NCBI RefSeq assembly: GCF_024172095.1
Contig: NZ_JAMZDX010000001.1
Location: 524,001-588,000, forward strand
From: Kitasatospora cinereorecta
GTDB lineage: Bacteria; Actinomycetota; Actinomycetes; Streptomycetales; Streptomycetaceae
Direction: 5' to 3'
Length of the DNA: 64,000 nt
The position numbers and the translations under genes are program-made. How positions within the stretch are numbered: the stretch's first letter is position 1; each line of letters starts with the position of its first letter. Of the stretch, positions 24,641-33,061 are shown in pieces. Under the pieces are notes generated by a model, which saw nothing but the letters and a program-made list of their open reading frames with translations, ran no database searches and was not told where the DNA came from.

Positions 24641-26947
24641 TCAGGAGGCGAACTTGAACACGCGGTCCTTGCCGGTCTTGTCGAAGGTCTGGGTGAGACC
24701 GTCGGCGACGTCCTGCGCGGTGATCGGCACCAGCTGGCCGTTCTTCTTGAACTTCACCTTGTCGAAGCTGGTGCCCATGGCGGCGTCCAGCTTGTCCAGG
24801 TCCCACTTGGGCACGATCTTGCCGGAGGCGTCCGGGGCCAGGGTGAGCGCCTTGGCCGCGGTGTTCTTGCCGAAGTCCCACTTGTGGGTGCCGGCCATGA
24901 CGGTCACGTTGCCGGCCAGCACCTGCTTGCCGAGCGAGTCGGCGGCGGCCTGCAGCGCGTCCTGGGCGACCTTCGGCTGGGCGGGCGCCAGGCCCAGTGC
25001 GATCTCGCCGTCGGCCTGGCCGGCGGCGCGGTTGCGGTACGCCTGCTCGACCTGGTCGGCCGCGCTCGCCGAGTCCAGCCCCTGCCCGGCCTTGCCCGGG
25101 ACGACCTCGGCCTGGCCGGCGTCGGTGAAGCGGACGAAGCCCTCCTGGAGGCCCGAGCCCGACTTGGCGGCCAGGTCGTCCAGCGCGGCCTTGAGCTTGG
25201 CCTTGTCGACCCGGACCTCGGGCGCGACGGCCTTGCCGCCGCCGGTCAGCGAGCCGATCACCTCGACCGGGTTGTAGCTGTGCTTGGTCAGCCCGTCCAC
25301 GGTGGCGGTGGTGTCGAAGCTGAGGCCGGCGGTCGCCGGGTCCAGCTGCACCGCCTTGTCGCCGATCTTCAGCTTGAGCGGCTGCTGGCCGGCCTTGCCG
25401 ACCGTGCCGTCCAGCGCGGTGACCGCCTGGTCACGGGTGTCGCCGCCGATGTCGGTGCCGAGCACCGTGGTGCCCTTGGGGATGTCGGCCTGGTTGAGCA
25501 TCAGACCGGTGCCGTACGCGGCCGCGCCGGCGAACAGCAGACCGCCGACCGCGTAGCCGGCCAGCTTGCCGCCGCGGCCGGACTTCTTCTTGGCGGCCGG
25601 GGCGGCGGGAGCGGCGGCCGCGGGGGCCTCCTGCTCCGGCTCGGCGCCCTGGGCGCTCTGGGCGCCGTCCGGAGCCGCCGGGGGCTGGTTGTTCGGGGTG
25701 TTCGCCCGCGGCGAGCCGGGGAACGGCCGGGCCGGACCGGGGGAGTCGGCGAAGCGGCCGACACCAGGACGGGTGGTCGCGAACGGGTCCTCGGGGCCGG
25801 TGTGCTCGCCCGGATACGGGTCCGCACCGGCGATCGGCCGGCCGGCCGCGTCGGTGCCCGGGCGGCCGGTGGGATGCGGGTCGGCCGGGGCCCGGCCGCC
25901 GCGCGGACCACCGGTGGCCGGCGGGGCGGAGGCGAACAGCGGGGCGCCCGGCGCGCCGGGTATCCCGCCCTGGGGGCGGTCGTCCTCGATCGGGTCGAAG
26001 CCGCCGATCTGGGTGTCCTCGGGCTCCTCGTCCAGCGGCGGCCGGGGCGCACCCTGCGGGCCGCCCGGGCGCCGAGCGCCGAACGGATCGGCGCCGGGCG
26101 CGGGCCGACCGGCCTGGCCGGCGGCGGGCCGGCCGCCCGGACGGCCGGTGGCGAAGGGGTCGGCCTGGGGAGCGGCCCCGAACGGGTCGGCCTGGGGGCC
26201 GGCCGCGAACGGGTCCACCGGGCCCTGCGGGCCGCCCGCCGGACGGCCGGCGAACGGGTCCTCGGCGCGGTAGGGCGAGGCCCCGTACGGGTCCTGGCCG
26301 CGGCGCTCGGCCGGGCCGGGGCCCTGGCCCTGGCGGGCCGCCGGGGCCTCGGCCCCGGGCTGCGGCGCGAACGGCGACGCCGGAGTGCCGGAGGGACGCG
26401 GAGCCGCGCCGCGCCGGGGCTCCGCCGCGGCCGGGCGCTCACCGGCGGGCGCGCCCGCCGGGACGGACGCCGGCTCGGAGTCGTTGCGGGACTTCTGCCG
26501 GGGCTTGAACCACTCGCCGGTCGCGTCCGACTCGCTCGCGGGCGCGGGCTCCTGCCACTCCGGCGGCAGGTTCGGCGGGGTCGCGGTCCGGGCGGAGTCC
26601 TCCATCACGCCGCGCACCGGGTCACCGCTGCCGCCGCCGCGGTGCCGCGGCCCGGCGGGCTCCTCCGGCGCCTTCTCGTTCTTGACGGGGCTGCGGACGA
26701 CCACCGGCGGGATCGGGCGGGAGCCCGGGATGTTGATCCGGATCCGGGTGGTCAACGTGGTCTCCGTCTTCGGGACCTCGTCGGCCTCCGGCTCGGGGGC
26801 GCCCTGCGCCGCACCGCCCGGGGCGAACGGGTCGGCGCCGAAGCCAGCGGGCATGCCAGTGCCGTAGGGCGGGGTGCCGGACGGGTACGCGTCGGGGCCG
26901 CTGCGACGAGGCGGCGGGAAGGCGCTGTCAGATTCGCGGCTGCTCAA
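24641..26947 (-). CDS. Single-pass membrane protein with a long disordered cytoplasmic region and a PG_binding_4 (YoaR/VanW-associated) external domain
   Basis: 768 residues. Residues 1 to about 455 are rich in Pro, Gly, Ala and Arg and probably disordered. This part has seven DPF motifs in repeated contexts such as QADPFGAAP and QADPFATGR. A KKKSGRGGK stop-transfer-like patch precedes one membrane helix (about residues 465-485). The external part carries the domain signature IPKGTTVLGTDIGG and LPxxAxLSFD-type repeats of the putative peptidoglycan-binding family 4. I infer a cell-envelope role. The start is TTG with GGAG ten bases upstream. I recall that the actinobacterial gene is often kept next to mshB. 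Catalytic function is not evident. Confidence 0.75.
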   Translation of the reverse strand: MSSRESDSAFPPPRRSGPDAYPSGTPPYGTGMPAGFGADPFAPGGAAQGAPEPEADEVPKTETTLTTRIRINIPGSRPIPPVVVRSPVKNEKAPEEPAGPRHRGGGSGDPVRGVMEDSARTATPPNLPPEWQEPAPASESDATGEWFKPRQKSRNDSEPASVPAGAPAGERPAAAEPRRGAAPRPSGTPASPFAPQPGAEAPAARQGQGPGPAERRGQDPYGASPYRAEDPFAGRPAGGPQGPVDPFAAGPQADPFGAAPQADPFATGRPGGRPAAGQAGRPAPGADPFGARRPGGPQGAPRPPLDEEPEDTQIGGFDPIEDDRPQGGIPGAPGAPLFASAPPATGGPRGGRAPADPHPTGRPGTDAAGRPIAGADPYPGEHTGPEDPFATTRPGVGRFADSPGPARPFPGSPRANTPNNQPPAAPDGAQSAQGAEPEQEAPAAAAPAAPAAKKKSGRGGKLAGYAVGGLLFAGAAAYGTGLMLNQADIPKGTTVLGTDIGGDTRDQAVTALDGTVGKAGQQPLKLKIGDKAVQLDPATAGLSFDTTATVDGLTKHSYNPVEVIGSLTGGGKAVAPEVRVDKAKLKAALDDLAAKSGSGLQEGFVRFTDAGQAEVVPGKAGQGLDSASAADQVEQAYRNRAAGQADGEIALGLAPAQPKVAQDALQAAADSLGKQVLAGNVTVMAGTHKWDFGKNTAAKALTLAPDASGKIVPKWDLDKLDAAMGTSFDKVKFKKNGQLVPITAQDVADGLTQTFDKTGKDRVFKFAS

Positions 26948-27081
26948 TGCTGCTCTGCTCCGGGTTCGCGGCCGGGCCGGCTCGGGCCGTCCGCGGCTTT
27001 GTGCCAGCTGTTCTCGTGTTGGCTGCGGCCGACTTGCCGCGGCACCACCTTACTGGTCGGCAAAACCGGCAGAACGGCTAC

Positions 27082-27117
27082 CTCAATATCCGGTACGTCC
27101 GGTTCGTCCGTATTGAG
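27082..27117. repeat. Inverted repeat enclosing three TCCG-led direct repeats
   Basis: CTCAATA (27082-27088) and TATTGAG (27111-27117) flank a 22-base core made of TCCGGTACG, TCCGGTTCG and TCCG. It lies directly after the stop of the DUF6113 gene and about 135 bases upstream of the TTG start at 26947. It could be a weak terminator or an operator for the downstream gene. Confidence 0.4.
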
Positions 27118-27118
27118 A

Positions 27119-27571
27119 CTATGGGCGACCATTCCTGACCGCGCGTTGCCCGTCCAGTGGGGGGACCCCGAAGGCGAAGCCCGACCGGGTCGGCAGGGTC
27201 GCGCAGACCACGCCCGCCACCGCGCCCAGGAAGAGGTAGAGGTACGAGGTCACGCTCGCCTCCAGGACCAGGTCGCCCTCCCGCCGCGGAGCCAGAAGGA
27301 CCATCAGCACCAGGAACCAGCCGCCCAGCGGGATCCCCGCGCCGAGCTTGGTCCCGGTCGCCCGCAGGCCGCCGTAGAACAGCGCCGCCGTGGCCACCAG
27401 CGCCAGCACCAGGCCGGCCGGCGCCCACAGGGTCTGCACAAATGCTCCGCACAGCGAGACCAGCACACCGAGCAGGAACAGCACCACGTACAGCGTGACG
27501 CGCAGCCCGCGCGGCGGCAGCGGCTCGGCCAGCCGCTCGGCGCGGGTCCCCAGAATCCGGCTGATCAGCAC
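27119..27571 (-). CDS. DUF6113 membrane protein, co-transcribed with mshB
   Basis: 150 residues with four predicted membrane helices (about 26-45, 50-68, 80-98 and 108-128). Its GTG start overlaps the end of mshB by seven bases, so translation is coupled. The family is recognised by its length, topology and fixed position after mshB in actinobacteria. The role is unknown; a link to mycothiol or to the envelope is only contextual. Confidence 0.75.
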   Translation of the reverse strand: MLISRILGTRAERLAEPLPPRGLRVTLYVVLFLLGVLVSLCGAFVQTLWAPAGLVLALVATAALFYGGLRATGTKLGAGIPLGGWFLVLMVLLAPRREGDLVLEASVTSYLYLFLGAVAGVVCATLPTRSGFAFGVPPLDGQRAVRNGRP

Positions 27572-28455
27572 GCGTCCACCCCGGCGAACAGATCGGTCTC
27601 CGGGCGCCCCTCGCCGAGGGCGCCGCGGACCAGCTGGTAGTACTCGGTGGCCACGAGCGGCTGCCCGAGATTGTTGCTCAACGCGAAGAACGGCCCGTCC
27701 ACGGTGATCTGGGTGGCGTGCGCCCGCATCGCCGCGGCCTTCGCCCCGGCGTACGCCGAACCCTCCAGCACCGTGGTGACCAGCTCGTCGTCGACCACGC
27801 CCGGCACGTCCGACGGCTCCGCCACCCCGGGGAACGGCGCCTTGGCGGCCGTCTCGGCCAGCCCCTGCGCCAGCACCGAGCGCGGCATCCGGTTGTAGTA
27901 GACCTTGGCGATCCGCCAGGCCTCGCCCAGCTCCGGCCGGAACGCCGGATCGGCCGCCAGCTCGTACGCGCGCAGCGCCACCCGGTGCGCCTGGATGTGG
28001 TCCGGGTGCCCGTAGCCGCCGTTCTCGTCGTACGTCACCAGCACCTGCGGGCGCACCTCGCGGACCACCGCCACCAGGTGGCCGGCCGCCTCGTCCACCT
28101 CGGCCCGCCAGAAGCAGCCGGGCACGTCGTTGTCCGGGACGCCCATCATCCCGGAGTCCCGGTAGCGCCCGGCGCCGCCCAGGAAGCGGACGTCGGTGAC
28201 CCCGAGCTCGCCCATCGCGGCGGTCAGCTCGCCGATCCGGTACTCGCCCAGCGCGTCGTCCCGGTCGGCGGTCAGGTGGGCCTGCCCGGGCGGGATCACC
28301 TCGCCGCCCTCGCCGAGGGTGCAGGTCACCAGCGTGACCCGTGCACCCTCGGCGGCGTAGCGCGCCATGGTGGCGCCGTTGCCGATCGACTCGTCGTCGG
28401 GATGGGCGTGCACCAACAGCAGGCTGCGCGGCGGCCGGGCGGGGGCGGAGTTCAT
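27565..28455 (-). CDS. mshB: N-acetyl-1-D-myo-inositol-2-amino-2-deoxy-alpha-D-glucopyranoside deacetylase MshB
   Basis: 296 residues. It removes acetate from GlcNAc-inositol to give GlcN-inositol in mycothiol synthesis, in the cytoplasm. It is a LmbE-type zinc deacetylase: AHPDDE (residues 17-22, with His18 and Asp21 as zinc ligands) and HPDH around residues 150-153. The glycine-rich [12 protein letters not shown] segment is characteristic of MshB/Mca. The ATG at 28455 is chosen because homology begins there. There is no ribosome site, but TAGGCT lies seven bases upstream, so the mRNA may be leaderless. Longer frames would run into an inverted-repeat element. Confidence 0.93.
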   Translation of the reverse strand: MNSAPARPPRSLLLVHAHPDDESIGNGATMARYAAEGARVTLVTCTLGEGGEVIPPGQAHLTADRDDALGEYRIGELTAAMGELGVTDVRFLGGAGRYRDSGMMGVPDNDVPGCFWRAEVDEAAGHLVAVVREVRPQVLVTYDENGGYGHPDHIQAHRVALRAYELAADPAFRPELGEAWRIAKVYYNRMPRSVLAQGLAETAAKAPFPGVAEPSDVPGVVDDELVTTVLEGSAYAGAKAAAMRAHATQITVDGPFFALSNNLGQPLVATEYYQLVRGALGEGRPETDLFAGVDAC

Positions 28456-28462
28456 GGCCAGC

Positions 28463-28468
28463 AGCCTA
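28463..28468 (-). promoter_or_regulatory. -10 box of a probably leaderless mshB transcript
   Basis: TAGGCT on the minus strand, seven bases before the ATG, with no ribosome site between. The adjoining spacer and -35 region coincide with the left arm of the inverted-repeat element. Confidence 0.45.
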
Positions 28469-28629
28469 GGCCCTCTCTTTCGGATCACGCCGGGCACCCG
28501 CCGCCGGAGCACGCACCTCGCCGGCTTGTCGTCGGTCGCCGATGCTCCGCATGGACTCCCTCCTCCGCACCGCCGAGCCACGCACTCCAACGACGCGCGC
28601 TGATCCGACGTGACCCGAAAGAGAGGGCC
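28469..28629. repeat. 161-bp element bounded by 21-bp inverted repeats
   Basis: The left arm GGCCCTCTCTTTCGGATCAC(G) at 28469-28489 and the right arm at 28609-28629 are reverse complements in 20 of 21 positions. Between them are 119 bases with an internal pairing GGAGCA/TGCTCC enclosing CGGC/GCCG. No flanking target duplication is visible. It occupies the gap between the small membrane protein gene and mshB and covers the mshB promoter. It could be a long-range RNA structure, a paired operator, or a miniature mobile element. Confidence 0.6.
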
Positions 28630-28644
28630 CGGTGCCGCGCCCTC
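28623..28644 (-). terminator. Weak terminator after the 64-aa membrane protein gene
   Basis: GAGGGC and GCCCTC arms around a ten-base loop, directly after the stop codon at 28648. The stem overlaps the right arm of the inverted-repeat element, so the two structures would compete. Confidence 0.4.
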
Positions 28645-28647
28645 GCG

Positions 28648-28842
28648 TCAGAGCTTCAGGTTGTTGATCATTCCGGCCACGTTGGCCGTCACGGCCTGGA
28701 TCGACGGGGCGATGGAGGTGGACGCGAGGTAGAAGCCGAGCAGTGCGCAGATGATCGCGTGGGTCAGCTTGAGGCCCGAGCGCTTGACCAGCACCCAGAC
28801 CATGACCAGCATCAGCACGGCTGCGGAGACGGACAAAGCCAT
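28648..28842 (-). CDS. Small membrane protein, 64 residues, unknown function
   Basis: The sequence begins MALSVSAAVLMLVMVWVLVK, a membrane helix with a basic edge, followed by a second hydrophobic segment (HAIICALLGFYLASTSIAP). The C-terminus is short and polar. A GAGGAAGGG ribosome site precedes the ATG. I do not recognise a characterised family. Two helices and small size suggest a membrane regulator or accessory subunit, which is a guess. It is divergent from the S9 peptidase gene. Confidence 0.65.
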   Translation of the reverse strand: MALSVSAAVLMLVMVWVLVKRSGLKLTHAIICALLGFYLASTSIAPSIQAVTANVAGMINNLKL

Positions 28843-29110
28843 GACGGCTCACACCCTTCCTCGGGTGCGCCGCCCCGGGGGCCGGGGCGGCGTTGATCGA
28901 TGGGTCAACTGATACCCGATCCGTGCCCGCCGCATCACGATCCGTGAGTCCGTCCGGGGTGTCGCCGGTGTGTTCGGGGGCGCACCCTGGCCGGTCAGGG
29001 CGGGTCGGCCGCCCCGTGCGCGGCCCCGCACGGGCGCTCCGCCGAACGAGTGATCACCGGCCCCCGCCGGCCCTGGGCCCGTCTTCGAGACGGCCCTAGA
29101 GTCTGGTGCC
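28843..29110. other. Divergent intergenic region with a hairpin and a leaderless promoter
   Basis: A perfect 11-bp hairpin (28868-28892, CGCCGCCCCGG with a GGG loop) lies in the 5' leader of the small membrane protein gene. On the plus strand TAGAGT at 29097-29102 ends eight bases before the peptidase ATG, with no ribosome site between. I see nothing else. Confidence 0.5.
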
Positions 29111-31225
29111 ATGACCACCGAGCACCCACAGGACACCTTCCCCCGGCAGTCGGCGCGGACCCTGCGCTACACCGTCGGCGCGCCCCGGTCGTTCACCGTC
29201 GCACCGGACGGCTCCCGGGTCTTCTTCCTCCGCTCACGCGGCGGCGCCGATCGGGCCAACCTGCTCTGGACCCTGGACACCCTGACCGGCGAGGAGCGCG
29301 CCGTCGCCGACCCGCACGCCCTGCTCGGCGGCGGCGAGGAGCACCTGTCCGCCGCCGAACGGGCCCGCCGCGAGCGCAGCCGCGAGGGCTCGGCCGGCAT
29401 CGTCGGCTACGCCCTGGACGGCGCCGGCACCCGGGCCGCCTTCGCCCTCTCCGGCCGGCTCTTCCTGGCCGACCCGGACCTCGGCTCCGCCCGTGAACTC
29501 CCCGCCGCCGGACCGCTGCTGGACCCGCGCCCGTCGCCGGACGGAGCCCACGTCGCGTACGCCAACACCGCCGGCGAGCTGCGGATCAGCCGTACCGACG
29601 GCGCCGGGGACCGCGCCCTGGCCTCCCCGGAGTCGGCCGGGGTGACCTGGGGTCAGGCCGAGTTCATCGCCCAGGAGGAGATGGGCCGCGACCGCGGGTA
29701 CTGGTGGTCGCCGGACGGCCGCTTCCTGCTCGCCGCCCGGGCCGACGACACCCCGGTGCGCCGCTGGTGGATCGCCGACCCGGCCAACCCGGACACCGTG
29801 CCCGCCGAGGTCGCGTACCCGGCCGCCGGCACCCCCAACGCGACCGTCGGCCTGTGGCTGATCGGGTTGGACGGCACCCGGGTCGAGATCGACTGGGACC
29901 GGGACGCCTTCCCCTACCTCGCCCGGGTGCACTGGTCGGCCGGCGGCCCGCCGCTGCTGCTGGTGCAGAGCCGCGACCAGCGCAGCCAGCAGATCCGCAC
30001 CGTCGACGTGGCGAGCGGCGCGACCGAGGCGCTCACCGAGGAGAGCGACCCCGTCTGGCACGACCTGTACGCCGGGGTGCCGGCCTGGACGCCGGACGGA
30101 CGGCTGGTCCGGGTCACCGACCAGGGCGGGGTGCGCGCCCTGGTGGTCGGCGACGAGGCGGTCACCGGGGCCGACCTGCACGTCCGCTCGGTGCTGGCGA
30201 TCGGCGAGGACGGCGTGCTGTTCTCCGCCTCCGCCGGCGAGGCGGACCGGGAGCGGCCGCCCGGCTGGACCGGACTGTTCGAGGCCGGCCCCGAGGGCGT
30301 CCGGCCGTTCGGCCCGGACGGCGGCGCGGCCTCCGCGGTCCGCGGCGGCGACGTCACCGTGCTCTCCACCGCCTCCGCCACCACCCCGGGCACCACCGTC
30401 CGGCTGCTGCGCGAGGGCGAGCCGGTCGCCACCGTCGCCTCGTACGCCGAGACCCCGCTGCTCACCGCCCGCCCGGCCTTCCGCTTCGCCGGGGAGCGGC
30501 GGATCCCCTGCGCGGTCTTCCTGCCGAGCGGCTACGACGCCGAGCGGGACGGGCCGCTGCCGGTGCTGATGGACCCGTACGGCGGGCCGCACGGCCAGCG
30601 GGTGGTGCAGGCCCAGGCCGGCCACCTCACCTCGCAGTGGTTCGCCGACCAGGGCTTCGCCGTGGTGGTCGCCGACGGCCGCGGCACCCCCGGCCGCAGC
30701 CCCGCCTGGGAGAAGGCGATCGCCTTCGACTTCGCCGGCGTCACCCTGGACGACCAGGTCCACGCCCTGCACGCGCTGGCCGAGGAGTTCCCGCTCGACC
30801 TGGACCGGGTCGGCATCCGTGGCTGGTCCTACGGTGGCTACCTGGCCGCACTCGCCGTCCTGCGCCGTCCCGACGTCTTCCACGCCGCCGTCTCCGGCGC
30901 CCCGGTGACCGACTGGCGGCTGTACGACACCCACTACACCGAGCGCTACCTCGGCCACCCCGACCAGCGGCCCGAGGTGTACGAGGCCAACTCGCTGATC
31001 GCCGACGCGCCGAAGCTGGAGCGGCCGCTGATGATCGTCCACGGCCTGGCCGACGACAACGTGGTGGCGGCGCACACCCTGCGGCTGTCGTCCGCGCTGC
31101 TGGCCGCCGGCCGGCCGCACACCGTGCTGCCGCTCAGCGGGGTCACCCACATGACCCCGCAGGAGCAGGTCGCCGAGAACCTGCTGCTGCTGCAGGTCGA
31201 CTTCCTGCGCCGCAACCTCGGCTGA
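29111..31225 (+). CDS. S9 family prolyl oligopeptidase (dipeptidyl peptidase IV-like)
   Basis: 704 residues with no signal peptide, so probably cytoplasmic. The N-terminal two thirds are a beta-propeller of the DPPIV_N type (AQEEMGRDRGYWWSPDGRFL matches the Glu-containing substrate-gating region). The C-terminal alpha/beta hydrolase domain has GWSYGG with nucleophile Ser573, HGLADDNV with Asp648 and GVTHMT with His680. It cleaves short peptides, often after proline, so it may process peptides brought in by the importers nearby; that link is inference. The gene stands alone. Confidence 0.92.
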   Translation: MTTEHPQDTFPRQSARTLRYTVGAPRSFTVAPDGSRVFFLRSRGGADRANLLWTLDTLTGEERAVADPHALLGGGEEHLSAAERARRERSREGSAGIVGYALDGAGTRAAFALSGRLFLADPDLGSARELPAAGPLLDPRPSPDGAHVAYANTAGELRISRTDGAGDRALASPESAGVTWGQAEFIAQEEMGRDRGYWWSPDGRFLLAARADDTPVRRWWIADPANPDTVPAEVAYPAAGTPNATVGLWLIGLDGTRVEIDWDRDAFPYLARVHWSAGGPPLLLVQSRDQRSQQIRTVDVASGATEALTEESDPVWHDLYAGVPAWTPDGRLVRVTDQGGVRALVVGDEAVTGADLHVRSVLAIGEDGVLFSASAGEADRERPPGWTGLFEAGPEGVRPFGPDGGAASAVRGGDVTVLSTASATTPGTTVRLLREGEPVATVASYAETPLLTARPAFRFAGERRIPCAVFLPSGYDAERDGPLPVLMDPYGGPHGQRVVQAQAGHLTSQWFADQGFAVVVADGRGTPGRSPAWEKAIAFDFAGVTLDDQVHALHALAEEFPLDLDRVGIRGWSYGGYLAALAVLRRPDVFHAAVSGAPVTDWRLYDTHYTERYLGHPDQRPEVYEANSLIADAPKLERPLMIVHGLADDNVVAAHTLRLSSALLAAGRPHTVLPLSGVTHMTPQEQVAENLLLLQVDFLRRNLG

Positions 31226-31247
31226 CACCCCCGGCGGGCCGCCCGAC

Positions 31248-31265
31248 CCATGACATCTGTCATGG
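31248..31265. promoter_or_regulatory. Palindromic operator candidate upstream of the ABC exporter/two-component operon
   Basis: CCATGACA-TC-TGTCATGG: perfect 8-bp arms with a two-base centre, 84 bases before the ATPase start. Its position suggests a binding site for the NarL-type response regulator encoded at the end of the cluster. Confidence 0.5.
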
Positions 31266-31349
31266 CGAAGGCGCGACGGCCTGCACTGCCGCGCGACCCC
31301 CCGTTCCGGGGACTCTGGAGAGGTCGGAGAGACCCTCGGAGAGGACATC

Positions 31350-32342
31350 ATGAGGAACGGAACGGGGGAGGTCGCGGCCTTCCGGAACGTCAGCAAGAGC
31401 TACGGCCGTGTCAGGGCCGTGGACGGTCTCGACCTGGTGCTGCACCCCGGCGAGACGGTGGCCCTGCTCGGGCCCAACGGTGCGGGCAAGTCCAGCAGCC
31501 TCGACCTGCTGCTCGGCCTGCGCGAGCCCGACCGGGGCAGCGTCTCGCTGTTCGGCACCACCCCCCGCGCCGCCGTCGAGGCCGGCCGGGTCGGCGCGAT
31601 GCTGCAGAGCGGCGGCCTGATGAGCGACGTCAAGGTGCGCGAGCTGGTCGCCTTCGCCTGCGCCGTCCACCCGCGCGGCCACCGGCCCGCGGAGGTGCTC
31701 ACCCAGGCCGGCATCACCGAGATCGCCGACCGCCGGGTCGACAAGCTCTCCGGCGGCCAGGAGCAGCGGGTCCGGTTCGCGCTGGCCATCGCCGGCGCCA
31801 ACGACCTGATCGTCCTGGACGAGCCCACCACCGGCATGGACGTCTCGGTCCGCCGCCAGTTCTGGGCCGCCATGCGGGCCGAGGCCGACGCCGGCCGGAC
31901 CGTCCTGTTCGCCACCCACTACCTGGAGGAGGCGGACACCATCGCCGACCGCGTCCTGGTCCTGCACAAGGGCCGGCTGATCGCCGACGGCACGTCCGCC
32001 GAGATCAAGGCCAAGGCCGGCGCCCGCCGGATCTCCTTCGAGCTGCACCCCGATGACGGGCCGGTCGACGAGGCCGCCCTGCGCGCCCTGCCCGGCACCG
32101 TGAGCCTGGACCTCACCGGCCGGCCCGACGGCGTGCGCACCGTGCGGATCCGCTCCACCGACGCCGACGCGGGCGTCGCCGGCCTCTACCGGGCCGGGCT
32201 CTTCCCGCGCGGCCTGGAGGTCACCAGCCTCGGGCTGGAACAGGCCTTCCTGACCATCACCGGTGCGCAGGACGAGCACGATTCGCAGGACGAGCGGCAG
32301 GACGAGCGGCAGGACGAGAAGGTCGAGGAGAACGCGCGATGA
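31350..32342 (+). CDS. ABC-2 type exporter ATPase (DrrA/CcmA class)
   Basis: 330 residues. Walker A is GPNGAGKSS, the signature LSGGQEQRVRFALAI and Walker B LIVLDEPTTGMD, followed by THYLEEADTIADRV as in drug and lipid exporters. The C-terminus has a hydrophilic tail made of QDER repeats from a 12-bp tandem DNA repeat. GGAGAGG precedes the ATG. Its stop overlaps the permease start. It is the first gene of an operon with the permease and a sensor kinase; the transported substrate is unknown. Confidence 0.9.
   Translation: MRNGTGEVAAFRNVSKSYGRVRAVDGLDLVLHPGETVALLGPNGAGKSSSLDLLLGLREPDRGSVSLFGTTPRAAVEAGRVGAMLQSGGLMSDVKVRELVAFACAVHPRGHRPAEVLTQAGITEIADRRVDKLSGGQEQRVRFALAIAGANDLIVLDEPTTGMDVSVRRQFWAAMRAEADAGRTVLFATHYLEEADTIADRVLVLHKGRLIADGTSAEIKAKAGARRISFELHPDDGPVDEAALRALPGTVSLDLTGRPDGVRTVRIRSTDADAGVAGLYRAGLFPRGLEVTSLGLEQAFLTITGAQDEHDSQDERQDERQDEKVEENAR
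32286..32318 (+). repeat. 12-bp tandem repeat in the ATPase C-terminal tail
   Basis: CAGGACGAGCGG occurs twice in succession, followed by CAGGACGAG, encoding Gln-Asp-Glu-Arg. The copy number is likely to vary between strains. Confidence 0.8.
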
Positions 32343-33061
32343 CCACCCTGATCAAGCTGGAGATCATGCGCACCCTGCGCAACAAGCGGTACCTGCTCTT
32401 CACCGTCCTCTACCCGGCGCTGCTGTACGTGTTCTTCATCAGCGCCTACAGCGGCGGCAGCGTCGCCGGCGGCATCCCCGCCAAGTCCTACTTCATGGTC
32501 TCGATGGCCACCTTCGGCGCGGTCGGCGCCGTCCTCACCGGCTCCGCGCAGCGCATCTCGCTGGAGCGCAAGAGCGGCTGGGTCCGCCAGCTGCGACTGA
32601 CCGCGCTGCCCGGCCGGGCGTACACCCTGGGCAAGATCGCCGCCTGCGCGGTGACCACGCTGCCCGCGATCGGCGTGGTCTTCGCCATCGGCGCGATCGA
32701 GGGCGTGCACCTGTCCGCCGCCCAGTGGCTCGGGCTGGCCGCCGCGCTCTGGCTCGGCAGCTTCGTCTTCGCGGCGCTCGGCGTCGCCCTCGGGTACGCG
32801 GCGCAGCCGGACGCGGTCCAGCCGATCGTGATGATCGTCTACATGCTGATGGCGCTGTTCGGCGGCACCTGGTTCCCGGTCGGCGACTCGCTCAAGAAGT
32901 TCGCGCAGTTCAACCCGGTGTACCTCTACAACCGACTGGCCGGATTCGTGCAGCCCGGCCACACCCTGGACACCACCGCCGTCGCCGGACTGGCGGCCTT
33001 CCTCGCCCTGTTCGTCGCCGTGGCCGCCCACCTGTACCGCAAGGACGCGCGGCAGGCATGA
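32339..33061 (+). CDS. ABC-2 type exporter permease
   Basis: 240 residues with six predicted membrane helices, starting MTTLIKLEIMRTLRNKRYLL, the usual cytoplasmic lead into helix 1. The segment LVRQLRLTALP-like (WVRQLRLTALPGRAYTLGKI) and the late motif FGGTWFPVGDSLKKFAQFNP are typical of ABC-2 permeases coupled to DesK-type kinases. It overlaps the ATPase gene (ATGA) and the kinase gene, so all three are translated together. Confidence 0.9.
   Translation: MTTLIKLEIMRTLRNKRYLLFTVLYPALLYVFFISAYSGGSVAGGIPAKSYFMVSMATFGAVGAVLTGSAQRISLERKSGWVRQLRLTALPGRAYTLGKIAACAVTTLPAIGVVFAIGAIEGVHLSAAQWLGLAAALWLGSFVFAALGVALGYAAQPDAVQPIVMIVYMLMALFGGTWFPVGDSLKKFAQFNPVYLYNRLAGFVQPGHTLDTTAVAGLAAFLALFVAVAAHLYRKDARQA

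Noticed and set aside
24113..27640. Open frame of about 1175 codons antisense to the envelope protein gene
   Set aside because: Arg/Gly/Val-rich low complexity caused by GC-rich third positions of the real gene; no motif.
28469..28629. Insertion sequence remnant
   Set aside because: There is no transposase fragment and no flanking direct repeat; it is kept only as an inverted-repeat element of unknown nature.
32263..33057. Upstream extension of the histidine kinase frame by 265 codons
   Set aside because: It overlaps the permease gene completely and translates to Arg/Gly-rich sequence; the start at 33058 fits the operon overlaps.
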